Shown piece by piece: positions 34,045 through 42,978 of a stretch of 64,000 nt of DNA. The number at the start of each line of letters is the position of its first letter. The first letter of the stretch is position 1. The notes beneath the pieces were generated by a model, which searched no databases, was not told where the DNA came from, and saw only the letters and a list, made by a program, of their open reading frames with translations. The position numbers and the translations under genes were made by a program. The stretch comes from Chryseobacterium shigense (GTDB lineage Bacteria; Bacteroidota; Bacteroidia; Flavobacteriales; Weeksellaceae), in the NCBI RefSeq assembly GCF_900156575.1, contig NZ_FTNY01000002.1, positions 434,001 through 498,000 of the forward strand. The letters are read 5' to 3'.

Positions 34045-34992
34045 TCAGTTATCCTGCCGTTTGTCTCTTTTCAATTCCCTTTCCACTTCGTCTACTTCCG
34101 GTAAGGGGAAATCATAGCTTTCGGCAATGTATTTCAGCACTTCCTTATCTGTTTTTTCATTTATTTTTCTGATAAAAAGATGGTTGGTAGTCTTCAAAAA
34201 GTGAATAAGATCATCCGCAGTCTGCTTCTTTCCAAATATTGGTTTTTCAATGATCGCTCTTTTATCATCATTCACAATAAGGTCATTGAAAGAAGTATTC
34301 ATCAAAACAGTCTGAAAGAAAGATTCTGCCGGCAGTAATGTGTGCAGATAATAGTCCTCAAAATTCATCACTTTTTTATTATTGGCAAGAAAAGCACAGG
34401 TATCTCTGGTAAAGATCACCCATTTTCCTCCAATGTAGGGCGTAACATCTTTCATAAATTCTCTTTTATATATAAGAGAGGAAATCTTATAAGACAGCTC
34501 GGTAAAATGATTTTGAATTCTCTGAAGGGTATCGGGACGGTAAAATTTCTGATCATAATAGAAAAGGTAATTCCTTCCTTTATTCAATGTAAGAAACTGG
34601 CGGATCACATTTTGTGATTTAAGAGGATAATCTTCACCACTTAAATTGACAAAATAATCCCATTCCTGACTTACATTAAGCAAAAACTCCATGGCATCAA
34701 GTTCGGCCTGAATCATACTGAATCCCCCGGAAACAATATTGATGCTTTCCAGAATATAGACGTTGGGAAAACGGACCAGATACATCTGGATTTCATCCGT
34801 AATCTCGTCTTTAGCTTTCCGGTCGATATGAATAAGGTAAAACTGATCTCTGGTATAGATCTTCTCAAACATAGCTTTGAATACTTCCGGCTTATGATGA
34901 ATCATAATAAAGTAAGCAATTCTCACATGCTGATCAGAGTGGGACTCTAAAGTTTTTGGGTGAGGGCTGTGTGAAGGAGCGGAAGTCTGCAT
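34045..34992 (-). CDS. Core-2/I-branching-type glycosyltransferase (GT14)
   Basis: 315 residues from the ATG at 34992. Motifs of the beta-1,6-N-acetylglucosaminyltransferase family: VRIAYFIMIHHKPEVFKAMF, FYLIHIDRKA (Rossmann donor part), FSMIQAELDAMEFLL, WDYFVNLSGEDYPLKS and GGKWVIFTRDTCAFL. Bacterial members build polysaccharide or glycan branches; no sugar operon surrounds this one. The reading frame stays open to a TTG at 35073, but those extra codons lie in the conserved cold-shock promoter region of the divergent helicase gene, so the shorter start is preferred. Confidence 0.85.
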   Translation of the reverse strand: MQTSAPSHSPHPKTLESHSDQHVRIAYFIMIHHKPEVFKAMFEKIYTRDQFYLIHIDRKAKDEITDEIQMYLVRFPNVYILESINIVSGGFSMIQAELDAMEFLLNVSQEWDYFVNLSGEDYPLKSQNVIRQFLTLNKGRNYLFYYDQKFYRPDTLQRIQNHFTELSYKISSLIYKREFMKDVTPYIGGKWVIFTRDTCAFLANNKKVMNFEDYYLHTLLPAESFFQTVLMNTSFNDLIVNDDKRAIIEKPIFGKKQTADDLIHFLKTTNHLFIRKINEKTDKEVLKYIAESYDFPLPEVDEVERELKRDKRQDN

Positions 34993-35059
34993 AAGAACGG
35001 ATTTAAAATCATCCGCTTTGGGCAAACAATTCAGTTGACGTGCGGAAGCTACGAATAAA

Positions 35060-35215
35060 TTTTTGATAATCAATTATTTAAACTAATTATTATTCGTTTT
35101 CTTTATCGTATTTTTGCAGAGCATTTATAAAAACAGGCCTCTGCCTTTTGCTATTCTGTAATAGTTTAAAATTCATTTTTCTCTTTCAGTTTTGCTTTTT
35201 CAGCTGCCCAATTAA
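35060..35215 (+). promoter_or_regulatory. Cold-shock promoter and conserved 5' leader, copy A
   Basis: Matches 42142-42290: TTTTTGATAATCAAT upstream, then a -7 box TATTTTTG (35109-35116), then leader blocks ACAGGCCTCTGCC (35133-35145), CTGTAATAGTTTA and GCTTTTTCAGCTGCCC. The inferred leader before the helicase start is about 390 nt; its later part (35216-35515) holds no ORF but has hairpins such as CGGATTG...CAATCCTG. Confidence 0.75.
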
Positions 35216-35515
35216 AATTTATTTTTTTAAATAATTTTTAATACTGCTTCCTAGGTTTTCAGGTTAAAAAAAGCAGTTATAAAATTCAAGACAGTACGGA
35301 TTGTATCACAATCCTGCTCACCGAATGAGAACGATACGATATTGCAAAGCTCAGCACATATATTCCCAACTGAATTTATTGTCAAAGTTAATGCAAAGTA
35401 AAATAATACCTAAAGATAATGCTTATCCCAATTGATAATCTTTATTTTCAGACAAGACAACAATTCAGATCCTAACGGATTTGGCCACTCAGAACCGGAT
35501 GTCCGGTAGATTACA

Positions 35516-36640
35516 ATGAGTTTTAGAAATTTAAATTTAATAAATCCTATAGTCCGCGCCGTTACAGAAGCCGGATATTCCAAACCTACAGAAATCCAGT
35601 ACGCAGCTGTTCCTCCTATTTTAGCGGGAAGAGATTTTATAGGATATGCTCAAACCGGTACGGGAAAAACGGCAGCATTTGCTATGCCTATTCTGCAGTT
35701 ACTCAAAAGAAATACACCAGATCATAAAGAAATAAGAACTTTAATATTAACTCCCACCCGGGAACTTGTACAGCAACTGGAGGAGAGCTTTAAAGTATAC
35801 AGCAAATATTTACCCATGTCCCAGCTTTCTATTTTTGGAGGGGTATTATCAGGAAGCCAGCTGGCCGCTCTGAGAAAAAGAGTAGATATCCTGATAGCAA
35901 CGCCCGAAAGATTGCTTAATCTGGTAAGCCAAAGGCATATTGATTTATCTAAAATTGAAATTCTGGTTTTGGATGAAGCTGACAGAATGCTTGATATGGG
36001 ATTCGCAGATGATGTAAAAAAGATCTTAAAACTTATTTCTCAAAAGAGACAGACTTTATTCTTTTCTGCAACAATGCCATCACAGGTCAGAAAATTTGCG
36101 GAAACCATGATGAATAATCCTGTTGAGGTCATAGTAGATCAGATCCCGTCACCACTACAATTTGTTAATCAATCCGTTTACTTTGTTGAAAAAACCAAGA
36201 AAACCGATCTTCTGATTAATATTTTACAGGATGTTTCGATTTTACGGTCACTGGTTTTTACAAAGACCAAGCAAGGTGCCGACAGATTAGTGAAACAACT
36301 GGAACGCACAGGAATTTTCGCAGCGGCCATTCATGGGAATAAATCTCAGATTGCCAGACAGCAGGCCGTAGAAGATTTTAAGAACAGCAAAATCCGTGTC
36401 TTAGTAGCCACCGATATCGCAGCACGAGGAATTGACATCGAAGAACTTCCTTACATCGTCAATTATGAACTCCCGGACGTTCCGGAAACCTATATAAACC
36501 GGATTGAAAAGACAGGAAGAGCAGGAACCAAAGGAACAGCCGTTTCTTTTTGTGACGAAGGAGAGCGCTCGGACTTAACGAATATTCAAAAACTGATCGG
36601 GTTTATAATGCCTGTCGGAAAACTTCAATACATTCATTAA
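35516..36640 (+). CDS. DEAD-box RNA helicase (RhlE-like), cold-shock linked
   Basis: 374 residues, two RecA-like domains without a long tail. Motifs: Q-motif region GYSKPTEIQ, motif I AQTGTGKT (45-52), Ia PTREL (80-84), II DEAD (153-156), III SAT (184-186), V ATDIAARGID, and a variant motif VI NRIEKTGR where HRIGRTGR is usual. It unwinds RNA duplexes, typically during ribosome assembly or mRNA decay in the cold. It follows a 390-nt leader shared with another cold-shock gene and precedes a CspA-family gene by 90 bp, so a cold-induced operon is likely. Confidence 0.93.
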   Translation: MSFRNLNLINPIVRAVTEAGYSKPTEIQYAAVPPILAGRDFIGYAQTGTGKTAAFAMPILQLLKRNTPDHKEIRTLILTPTRELVQQLEESFKVYSKYLPMSQLSIFGGVLSGSQLAALRKRVDILIATPERLLNLVSQRHIDLSKIEILVLDEADRMLDMGFADDVKKILKLISQKRQTLFFSATMPSQVRKFAETMMNNPVEVIVDQIPSPLQFVNQSVYFVEKTKKTDLLINILQDVSILRSLVFTKTKQGADRLVKQLERTGIFAAAIHGNKSQIARQQAVEDFKNSKIRVLVATDIAARGIDIEELPYIVNYELPDVPETYINRIEKTGRAGTKGTAVSFCDEGERSDLTNIQKLIGFIMPVGKLQYIH

Positions 36641-36730
36641 ATCACAACAAAATAGATGGACTCTTTCTCAGAGAAATTTCAGAAAAAAGTCATCAAATCA
36701 TTAACACAACAATTTTTAATAATAATTACA

Positions 36731-36925
36731 ATGCAAGAAGGCACCGTAAAATTTTTCAATGAAGCAAAAGGCTTCGGATTCATTTCTCCAGCAGACGGAG
36801 GTAAAGACATTTTTGTACACTCTTCAGGATTAGATACAAGATCTATCCGTGAAAACGATAAAGTAGTTTTCGAGGTACAAAAAAGTGACAAAGGTTTAAA
36901 TGCAGTTAACGTAAAGTTAGCATAG
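36731..36925 (+). CDS. Cold-shock protein, CspA family
   Basis: 64 residues from ATG 36731 (MQEGTVKFFNEAKGFGFI); an in-frame ATG at 36656 would add 25 codons not typical of the family. The two RNA-binding motifs are KGFGFI and DIFVHSS, and the five-strand OB fold is complete, ending KGLNAVNVKLA. It binds single-stranded RNA as a chaperone. Probably cotranscribed with the helicase; a hairpin at 36992-37025 ends the unit. Confidence 0.95.
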   Translation: MQEGTVKFFNEAKGFGFISPADGGKDIFVHSSGLDTRSIRENDKVVFEVQKSDKGLNAVNVKLA

Positions 36926-36991
36926 TTTGAATATACCGTTTAAACAGATATTGACTGATCAGTAGCAATACTTCTTTTTTGATGTCCGTTA

Positions 36992-37025
36992 AAAAAATCT
37001 CTTGCTTCATGTAAGAGGTTTTTTT
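36992..37025 (+). terminator. Terminator of the helicase/csp operon
   Basis: ATCTCTT pairs with AAGAGGT around a short loop, followed by TTTTTTT. The rest of 37026-37413 (about 390 bp) holds no convincing gene. Confidence 0.7.
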
Positions 37026-37373
37026 GTGTAAATACCACGCTGATTTTTCTGTCTTTAATGAAAAGAATCCCTGAATTCCAGTGGAGAAACAGACATTCTG
37101 TTCTTAACTGCGGATGTCCGGAGCCCAGCTCTTCGCCAATCTGTCCGTTGGCACCTCATATTGTTTGCATAAATTTTCAATTTTTAATTTTGGGTATACA
37201 AAATTCCGAAAACACGGTGATGAAAAAGTATCGTAATATATACTGAAGATGTAAACCTATTTCTGCTCAGGATAAATATTAAGATTTCACTTTACCGGCT
37301 ATTCAAAACATGATACATTCCCCCAAAATATCATAAAGTTTGATTTACATTCTTAAAAACCGTCATATCCTGC

Positions 37374-37381
37374 TATATTTG
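37374..37381 (+). promoter_or_regulatory. -7 box for lgt
   Basis: TATATTTG (TAnnTTTG) 33 bp before the lgt start; no good -33 element seen. Confidence 0.45.
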
Positions 37382-37413
37382 CCCCCGAAAAAGTAATTCT
37401 ACAATCTTAATCA

Positions 37414-38250
37414 ATGAATTTATTATATGTTAACTGGGATGTAAGTTCCGAAATTTTTAATATTGGCGGATTTCCTCTAAAATATTATGGTGTGCTATTT
37501 CTTGCCGGACTTGTTTTATGCTACAACATCTTAAAGACCATCTATAAAAAGGAGAATTTAAGCCATCAGGCCCATGACGCGCTTTTCTCTTATGCATTTA
37601 TTGGTATTTTAGTGGGGGCTAGATTAGGACACTGTCTTTTTTACGATTTTGATTATTATTCCCAGCATCCGATTGAGATATTCCTTCCGATCCAAAAAGG
37701 GGTTGACGGTACTTATCAATTTTCAGGATATGCTGGACTGGCGAGCCATGGCGGTGGAATCGGACTTATCATCATGCTTCTGATTTATGCCAGAAAATTT
37801 TCTATCAAGTTTATGACGGTATTGGATGTGATTGCTATTGCAACTCCCTTAGCCGGAGCATTTATCAGGCTGGGTAATCTGATGAACTCAGAAATCATAG
37901 GAACCCCTTCTGATCTTCCATGGGCTTTTATATTCAGGCACGTAGATAATATCCCAAGACATCCTGCTCAGCTGTATGAGGCAATTTCTTATCTGCTGAT
38001 CTTTCTTTTAGTCTATTTTATTTATACAAAAAATACGTTTAAGGTTGGAAAAGGTTTTTACTTTGGACTCACGACTCTGTTGATTTTCGTTGTTCGTTTT
38101 TTTGTAGAATTCATTAAGGTCGATCAGGTTGATTTTGAACAGGGAATGAGCCTGAACATGGGACAGATCTTAAGTATCCCTTTTGTATTTCTGGGACTTT
38201 TCTTTATGGTGAAAAGTATTCGGGAGAAACAAACTATGAAAGCTTCATAA
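37414..38250 (+). CDS. lgt: Prolipoprotein diacylglyceryl transferase
   Basis: 278 residues with seven predicted membrane helices. Key motifs: YYGVLFLAGL, GARLGHCLFYD (the Arg/Gly region), ASHGGGIGL, and the Lgt signature RLGNLMNSEIIGTPSDLPWA containing the essential Arg and Asn, then RHPAQLYEAISY. Lgt moves diacylglyceryl from phosphatidylglycerol to the lipobox cysteine, the first step for all the lipoproteins encoded in this window (gldD, the RND adaptor and others). A strong hairpin follows. Confidence 0.96.
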   Translation: MNLLYVNWDVSSEIFNIGGFPLKYYGVLFLAGLVLCYNILKTIYKKENLSHQAHDALFSYAFIGILVGARLGHCLFYDFDYYSQHPIEIFLPIQKGVDGTYQFSGYAGLASHGGGIGLIIMLLIYARKFSIKFMTVLDVIAIATPLAGAFIRLGNLMNSEIIGTPSDLPWAFIFRHVDNIPRHPAQLYEAISYLLIFLLVYFIYTKNTFKVGKGFYFGLTTLLIFVVRFFVEFIKVDQVDFEQGMSLNMGQILSIPFVFLGLFFMVKSIREKQTMKAS

Positions 38251-38264
38251 GCACAAAAGATATA

Positions 38265-38306
38265 TTTAAAAGCCTCTGAAATCCAAGGATTTAAGAGGCT
38301 TTTAAA
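38265..38306 (+). terminator. Terminator of lgt
   Basis: TTTAAAAGCCTCT (38265-38277) pairs perfectly with AGAGGCTTTTAAA (38294-38306). Confidence 0.8.
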
Positions 38307-38321
38307 TTTTCAATAAAAAAA

Positions 38322-38343
38322 TGGCTTAAGATTCTTAAGCCAC
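38322..38343 (-). terminator. Terminator facing the LytTR operon
   Basis: TGGCTTAAGA and TCTTAAGCCA form a near-perfect hairpin; on the minus strand it is followed by TTTTTTT. It lies 250 bp past the response regulator stop; no gene was found in 38344-38596. Confidence 0.65.
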
Positions 38344-38596
38344 TCCGTATTCTTCAGTCAGAATACTAACATCCACATTTATATTCTAATTATTGCAATT
38401 GGTCATCTTCTTCTTCAAACCTTTACTGATCCTTTGAATTCATTTATTCAACGATTCAAAGTTGCTGAAAATAGAGGAAGAATAAAAGAAACAGCTATCA
38501 AATAAACCTTTTGGTCTATGAAGGATCCGGAGAGCTCTGCTTTTGAAGGTCAGGAAGCCAAAGTTTGTATTTTCGGCTTACGGTCTATCCTAAATC

Positions 38597-39298
38597 CTAA
38601 AATTCTATTGAAGGTTTGTACGTCCTTCCGATCGGAAGTTTTTTACCATTCACCTGTATCATGCTGGCAGAACGTTCTTCAATTTTAATCTTAGAAATAA
38701 TGTAGGATTTATGGATTCTGATGAATAGTTTCGGATCTAAACTTTCTTCTATCCTGCTGATCGGCATTTTTACAGTGATTGTTCCTGCTTTGGTATGGAT
38801 ATGAATGTATTCTCTCAAGCTTTCAATATAGAAAATATCATGAAGAACAATCTTAATTTGTTTTTTTCCGCTGCTGATAAAAATATGCTCCCGGTCGGCC
38901 GCTTCAAGAAGAGCTTCTCCGGCGTTCATCAGATACTTGAATTTGTCTACAGCTTTAGCAAATCTGTCATAGGGAATCGGCTTCATCAGGTAATCTACGA
39001 TATCAAGTTCATACCCTTCCACAGCGTACTGATGATAAGCAGTAGTGACAATCACAAGAGGTGGGTTTTTCAGTTTTTTAAGGAAATCAAAACCTTTCAC
39101 AACGGGCAGATGCAAATCAAGAAACATCAGATCAATGTCATGCCTGTTCAAAAGGCTTCCGGCATAAACAGCATCGGAACATTGGGCTACAAGGTGAAGT
39201 TCTTCGTCCCTGGATATAAAATTGTCCAGGATCTCAGCGGCTATGGGTTCATCTTCCACGATGATACAATTGTATTGTTTAGAAGCAGGATGAGTCAT
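38597..39298 (-). CDS. LytTR-family response regulator
   Basis: 233 residues from ATG 39298. REC domain: IIVEDEPIAAEILDNF (acidic pocket), DIDLMFLDLHLP (phosphoacceptor Asp), VIVTTAYHQYAVEGYELDIV and DYLMKPI. The C-terminal LytTR DNA-binding domain spans about residues 130-233 (IFYIESLREYIHIHTKAG, FIRIHKSYIISKIKI, GKKLPIGRTYK). It overlaps the sensor kinase gene by 20 bp, so they are translationally coupled. Target genes are not evident. Confidence 0.94.
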   Translation of the reverse strand: MTHPASKQYNCIIVEDEPIAAEILDNFISRDEELHLVAQCSDAVYAGSLLNRHDIDLMFLDLHLPVVKGFDFLKKLKNPPLVIVTTAYHQYAVEGYELDIVDYLMKPIPYDRFAKAVDKFKYLMNAGEALLEAADREHIFISSGKKQIKIVLHDIFYIESLREYIHIHTKAGTITVKMPISRIEESLDPKLFIRIHKSYIISKIKIEERSASMIQVNGKKLPIGRTYKPSIEF

Positions 39299-40352
39299 TA
39301 AAATCAATAATTAAGTTTACAGTATAACGGTCCCTTGTACTTTCGGCAGTAAGACTGTGTTTCGGATAAAGCAGCTCAAGTTGTCTGCGTATGTTTTTCA
39401 AACCTATTTTTGTAGAGTTTCCGTGCGGCTTTTCCTGTTTTGAATTTTCAATATGATAATGAAGAACTCCCTTATTTAATTTCATATCAATATGAAGAAA
39501 ACTTTGCCCTAAAGTTTCAGAAACTCCATGTTTAAAAGCATTTTCGATAAACTGTATCAGGATGAGCGGGGAAATTTTCTGAGAAGGGTTATCCATCTCT
39601 TCATTAAAACGAATCACCAGATCACGATGACGGATCTGTTGGATCTGAAGAAAATCTTTGATGTTCTCTATATCTTTATCAATGGAAATATACTTTTCAG
39701 TGGCTTCATAAATATTATACCTCATCACTTTGGAAAGCTGCAGGATGACATCAGGTGTTTCGTCTGCTTTTTTAAGAGCCATTCCATAAATATTATTAAG
39801 GGTATTGAAAAGAAAATGAGGGTTGATCTGTGCTTTCAGCATGGTAAGTTCCTGATCCAGTTTTTCTGCTTTTAACAGCGAAATCTGTTCTTTTAAAAGA
39901 TTTTTTTGCCTTGTAATTTCCACCCCAAAAATAAGACCCGCCATGAAAATAAGGTCCATAAAAGAGTTGAAAGCCACCAATCCGTTGATCAACCCTGAAG
40001 GCTGTTTTCCATCAAGCGTTTCCGTTACTCCATAAATGTGCGGATAAATAATAAAGTGAGTGAAGAATCTGTGAACGAGAACGGCAGCCACAATAATACA
40101 GCCGTAAATAATATAGCTGATCAATCGCTTAACCCCTGTTTTTTCGTATACATAAAGCAGCGAGTATGCCAGTGGCATTTTAATCAGGAGATAGCCAAGT
40201 TCCAGAACAATGGTATTCTGAAGCCTTATTTGCCATTCCTCACCCGGAAACTGGTACCTCGACCAGTAAAAGTCCAGATACACTTCCAGAATATAGTACA
40301 GGATCCAAAAGAGCAGATGAACATATAATTTTGATTTTCTGTCTGACTTCAA
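39279..40352 (-). CDS. LytS/YehU-type sensor histidine kinase
   Basis: 357 residues. Four N-terminal hydrophobic segments (about 10-145), a short coiled linker (QISLLKAEKLDQELTMLKAQ), the His_kinase motif QINPHFLFNTLNNIYG with the phosphoacceptor His, and an ATPase lobe with PLILIQFIENAFKHGV (N-box) and GLKNIRRQLELLYP. No separate extracellular sensor domain, so the membrane helices probably sense the signal. Partner is the overlapping LytTR regulator. Confidence 0.93.
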   Translation of the reverse strand: MKSDRKSKLYVHLLFWILYYILEVYLDFYWSRYQFPGEEWQIRLQNTIVLELGYLLIKMPLAYSLLYVYEKTGVKRLISYIIYGCIIVAAVLVHRFFTHFIIYPHIYGVTETLDGKQPSGLINGLVAFNSFMDLIFMAGLIFGVEITRQKNLLKEQISLLKAEKLDQELTMLKAQINPHFLFNTLNNIYGMALKKADETPDVILQLSKVMRYNIYEATEKYISIDKDIENIKDFLQIQQIRHRDLVIRFNEEMDNPSQKISPLILIQFIENAFKHGVSETLGQSFLHIDMKLNKGVLHYHIENSKQEKPHGNSTKIGLKNIRRQLELLYPKHSLTAESTRDRYTVNLIIDFNDSSCF

Positions 40353-40431
40353 GTGTGATAGGATTTACCACGCAAAATACCATCTTTAGGTGGAAAATAA
40401 AAATATAAACCTTCCAATCGAAAGGATCGGT

Positions 40432-40827
40432 CTACAAACTGCTTTTTACTTTCTTTGACGATGGACATTCCGTAAAGACCAACTGTAAAAAACAACAGAT
40501 CAACAGCACATTGAATTCAATTCCATTGGTTCCGCCACCTACAACATACCACCCATTTTGCCAGTGGATAAAGTAGATTCCTAAAATAAGAATCGGAATA
40601 TTGAATAAAGCTACCCCTTTTACATACCGATCTGACCAGATCAGAATTACTGAAAAAAGATGAATGAGTTTCACCGCCCAGGCCAGATAAAGCCCGAAAG
40701 GTCTGAAACCTATAGTATCAAGATACAGTCGTCCAAAATTATTAACATCACCACTGAAAATAGAAACCACACTGTGCATCAATAAGATAACAGCAAGAGC
40801 AGAACGGATATAAAAATTCTTTTTCAT
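40432..40827 (-). CDS. DoxX-like small membrane protein
   Basis: 131 residues with four predicted membrane helices and a lysine-rich cytoplasmic end (SSKKVKSSL). Layout and motifs (ALAVILLMHSVVSIFSGD, VKLIHLFSVILIW, GIYFIHWQNGWY) match DoxX-like proteins, whose roles in bacteria vary and are poorly defined. It sits 80 bp upstream of the kinase gene on the same strand and might be cotranscribed. Confidence 0.75.
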   Translation of the reverse strand: MKKNFYIRSALAVILLMHSVVSIFSGDVNNFGRLYLDTIGFRPFGLYLAWAVKLIHLFSVILIWSDRYVKGVALFNIPILILGIYFIHWQNGWYVVGGGTNGIEFNVLLICCFLQLVFTECPSSKKVKSSL

Positions 40828-40979
40828 GAATCCAAATTAAAAAAACACAGAAAAGAATGATAAACTCTGTATATCAACAGCTTAAAAGTGTATATAAAAG
40901 AAGGAAGAGGCAAGTGACCATAAGGCCATCTGTTGTGATTATAGACTTTAATCTTCCCCCTTCCCTCTCTCATACTTAA

Positions 40980-41735
40980 CTATCTGGTCGTATATCCTCC
41001 GTTCGCAAAGATCGTCTGACCGGTGATCCACCACCCTTCTGTTACCAGAAATTCTACTAGCGGGGCAATATCTTTAATATCCGTTAATCCTCCCAATGCT
41101 GAGGCAGATTGATGATATGCTACGGCATCTGCAGTTTCCTGACCATAAAAGAAAGGTGTGTCCATTGGTCCCGGCGCCACTGCAGTTACCGAAATCCCTC
41201 TTCCTCCCAATTCTTTTGATGCGGCTCTCGTGAAATGCTCTACCGGAGCTTTTGCTCCTGCATAAGTAGAATAAAGACCGGTATACGCTGCCAGTAAAGA
41301 GGTAACGATGGTACAGATTTTCCCATTATCATTCAGTTTTTTACCGGCTTCCTGAAGAAAGAAATAGGCTGATTTTGAATTCACATTGAACATGGCATCG
41401 TATTCTTCTTCTGTAGTTTCCGCAAAAGGTTTCTTAAGCACCATTCCAACAGTATTGATCGCAATATCTATTCCTCCGAATTGAGAAACAGCTTCATCAA
41501 AAAATCTGGTTATATTAGCGACTTTGGTAAGGTCTGCCTGAAACAAAAATGCTTCTGCTCCCAGTTCCTGAACTTCGGCCAGTGTTTTTTCACTGTCTGC
41601 TTTTGAGCTTTCACTGTTATAATGAATCGCCAGTTTTGCGCCTTTAGCGGCAAAGTCCCTGCTTAGTAGTCCTCCTAAGTTCTTGCCACCTCCGGCAATT
41701 AATACGACTTTACCTTTTACATCTTGTGTTGACAT
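40980..41735 (-). CDS. Short-chain dehydrogenase/reductase
   Basis: 251 residues, classical SDR. Cofactor motif VVLIAGGGKNLGGLLSRDFA deviates from TGxxxGIG (GGGKNLG); HYNSESS at the second strand suggests NADP(H); DIAINTVG replaces NNAG; catalytic Ser in IVTSLLAAYTGLYSTYAGAK with Tyr and Lys as YAGAK; C-terminal ITGQTIFANGG. Substrate unknown. It has no same-strand neighbour closer than 150 bp. Confidence 0.9.
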   Translation of the reverse strand: MSTQDVKGKVVLIAGGGKNLGGLLSRDFAAKGAKLAIHYNSESSKADSEKTLAEVQELGAEAFLFQADLTKVANITRFFDEAVSQFGGIDIAINTVGMVLKKPFAETTEEEYDAMFNVNSKSAYFFLQEAGKKLNDNGKICTIVTSLLAAYTGLYSTYAGAKAPVEHFTRAASKELGGRGISVTAVAPGPMDTPFFYGQETADAVAYHQSASALGGLTDIKDIAPLVEFLVTEGWWITGQTIFANGGYTTR

Positions 41736-42058
41736 TATAATTACTTTAAATTGTTAGTGAAACAAAGGTGGATAATGAATGTCAATACAACATGGTGAAT
41801 CTTTCGGAAATTGTAATGATTCTCAATTTCCTTAATTTGATTCTATAAAAAAGGGCCGACTGAAAAAAATGTATTTTTTTTATGGACTACAATCGGGATA
41901 TATTTCACTACATACCAATTGAATACACCCTTCAAGTGCCCTGGAATTCAACTTTTCTTTAAGAGAAGTCTAAAATAAGTGAGTTTTAGGCACGGCATTT
42001 GCAACTCTGTCAATCATATTATACACCACTTCATTCTTATAATATATTATTTTCCATA

Positions 42059-42089
42059 ATCCTCAGTTTGCTGAGGATTTTTTTTTATC
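42059..42089 (+). terminator. Orphan terminator in front of cold-shock gene
   Basis: ATCCTCAG, loop TTTG, CTGAGGAT, then eight T. No plus-strand gene lies between 41736 and this hairpin, so it may end a small RNA or act as an insulator. The rest of 41736-42058 holds nothing I can identify. Confidence 0.7.
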
Positions 42090-42141
42090 ATTGCCTTCAA
42101 ATGGATGAAATGATTACTGCATTTAAGAGAGGGAAAATACA

Positions 42142-42290
42142 TTTTTGATAATCAATGATTTAATATAGGTTTATTCAGTTTTTTGTCGTATATTTGTATA
42201 TTAATTAACAGGCCTCTGCCTTTGCCCTCTGTATAGTTTAGAAATTCTTTCTTATCAGTTCCCGCTTTTTCAGATGCCCCATTTTTTAAA
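42142..42290 (+). promoter_or_regulatory. Cold-shock promoter and conserved 5' leader, copy B
   Basis: Matches copy A at 35060-35215: TTTTTGATAATCAAT, -7 box TATATTTG (42189-42196), ACAGGCCTCTGCC (42208-42220), CTGTATAGTTTA and GCTTTTTCAGATGCCC. Leader to the gene start is about 240 nt. Confidence 0.75.
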
Positions 42291-42444
42291 AAATCACTTC
42301 TTTTACTGATGAACGGCCAAAACAAAACTGCTTTCGACGTTTCGTTGGATCAAGAAGAACAAACGGACGACTGCAGGCTTTACATAGCATAGGGCAGATC
42401 AGGTAACAAATATTACAATATAAAATTAAATAATAGAATAATTT

Positions 42445-42873
42445 ATGGCAGACTCTTTTTCTAAAAAAGAAAATTTCAAGAAAAAAATTCAAAAGCAAAA
42501 AGAAAAAGCGCTGAGACGCGAAGATCGTAAGACGAATAACAACAAAGGTGCGGAAGATGTATTCATGTATGTAGATGAATTCGGAAGACTTACCTCTACT
42601 CCTCCTGAAGACAGAGAAAGACAGGAAGTAAACATTGATGAGATCCAGCTTGGTGCAGCTCCGATTATGGAGGAAGATGTAAGAAAGACAGGAATCATCA
42701 CCTTCCACAGTGAGAAAGGCTATGGCTTCATTACTGAAGACAACAGCAAGGAAAACGTTTTCTTTCACAACAACAGTTGTGCACACCCTGTAAAAAAAGG
42801 GAACAAAGTATCTTTCGAGAAAGAAAAATCTCCGAAAGGATTCTCTGCGGTTAACATCCAGTTGGTTAAATAA
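42445..42873 (+). CDS. Cold-shock-domain protein with charged N-terminal extension
   Basis: 142 residues. The first 75 residues are strongly charged (KKENFKKKIQKQKEKALRRE) and probably disordered; the last 65 form a cold-shock domain: TGIITFHSEKGYGFITEDNS and NVFFHNNSC are the two RNA-binding motifs, ending KGFSAVNIQLVK. It carries the same promoter/leader as the DEAD-box helicase, so it is probably cold-induced and binds RNA. Followed by a GC-rich terminator. Confidence 0.92.
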   Translation: MADSFSKKENFKKKIQKQKEKALRREDRKTNNNKGAEDVFMYVDEFGRLTSTPPEDRERQEVNIDEIQLGAAPIMEEDVRKTGIITFHSEKGYGFITEDNSKENVFFHNNSCAHPVKKGNKVSFEKEKSPKGFSAVNIQLVK

Positions 42874-42934
42874 TTAAAGTTTTAGCTTTACTATAACAGA
42901 TCTGCTCTATTGGCAGATTTCGTAAAACAATAAA

Positions 42935-42970
42935 GAAAGCCGCCCTCAGGGGCGGCTTTCATCGTAAAAA
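42935..42970. terminator. Bidirectional terminator between csd gene and efflux operon
   Basis: GAAAGCCGCC (42935-42944) pairs with GGCGGCTTTC (42951-42960). It sits between convergent genes. Confidence 0.8.
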
Positions 42971-42978
42971 AGTAAAAA

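Noticed and set aside
37058..37246. 62-residue ORF in the gap before lgt
   Set aside because: Composition is not protein-like in its second half, there is no start signal, and it follows a terminator with no promoter box.
42286..42786. 166-residue minus-strand ORF
   Set aside because: It lies opposite the cold-shock-domain gene and its leader; low-complexity Phe-rich sequence mirrors the Lys-rich plus strand.
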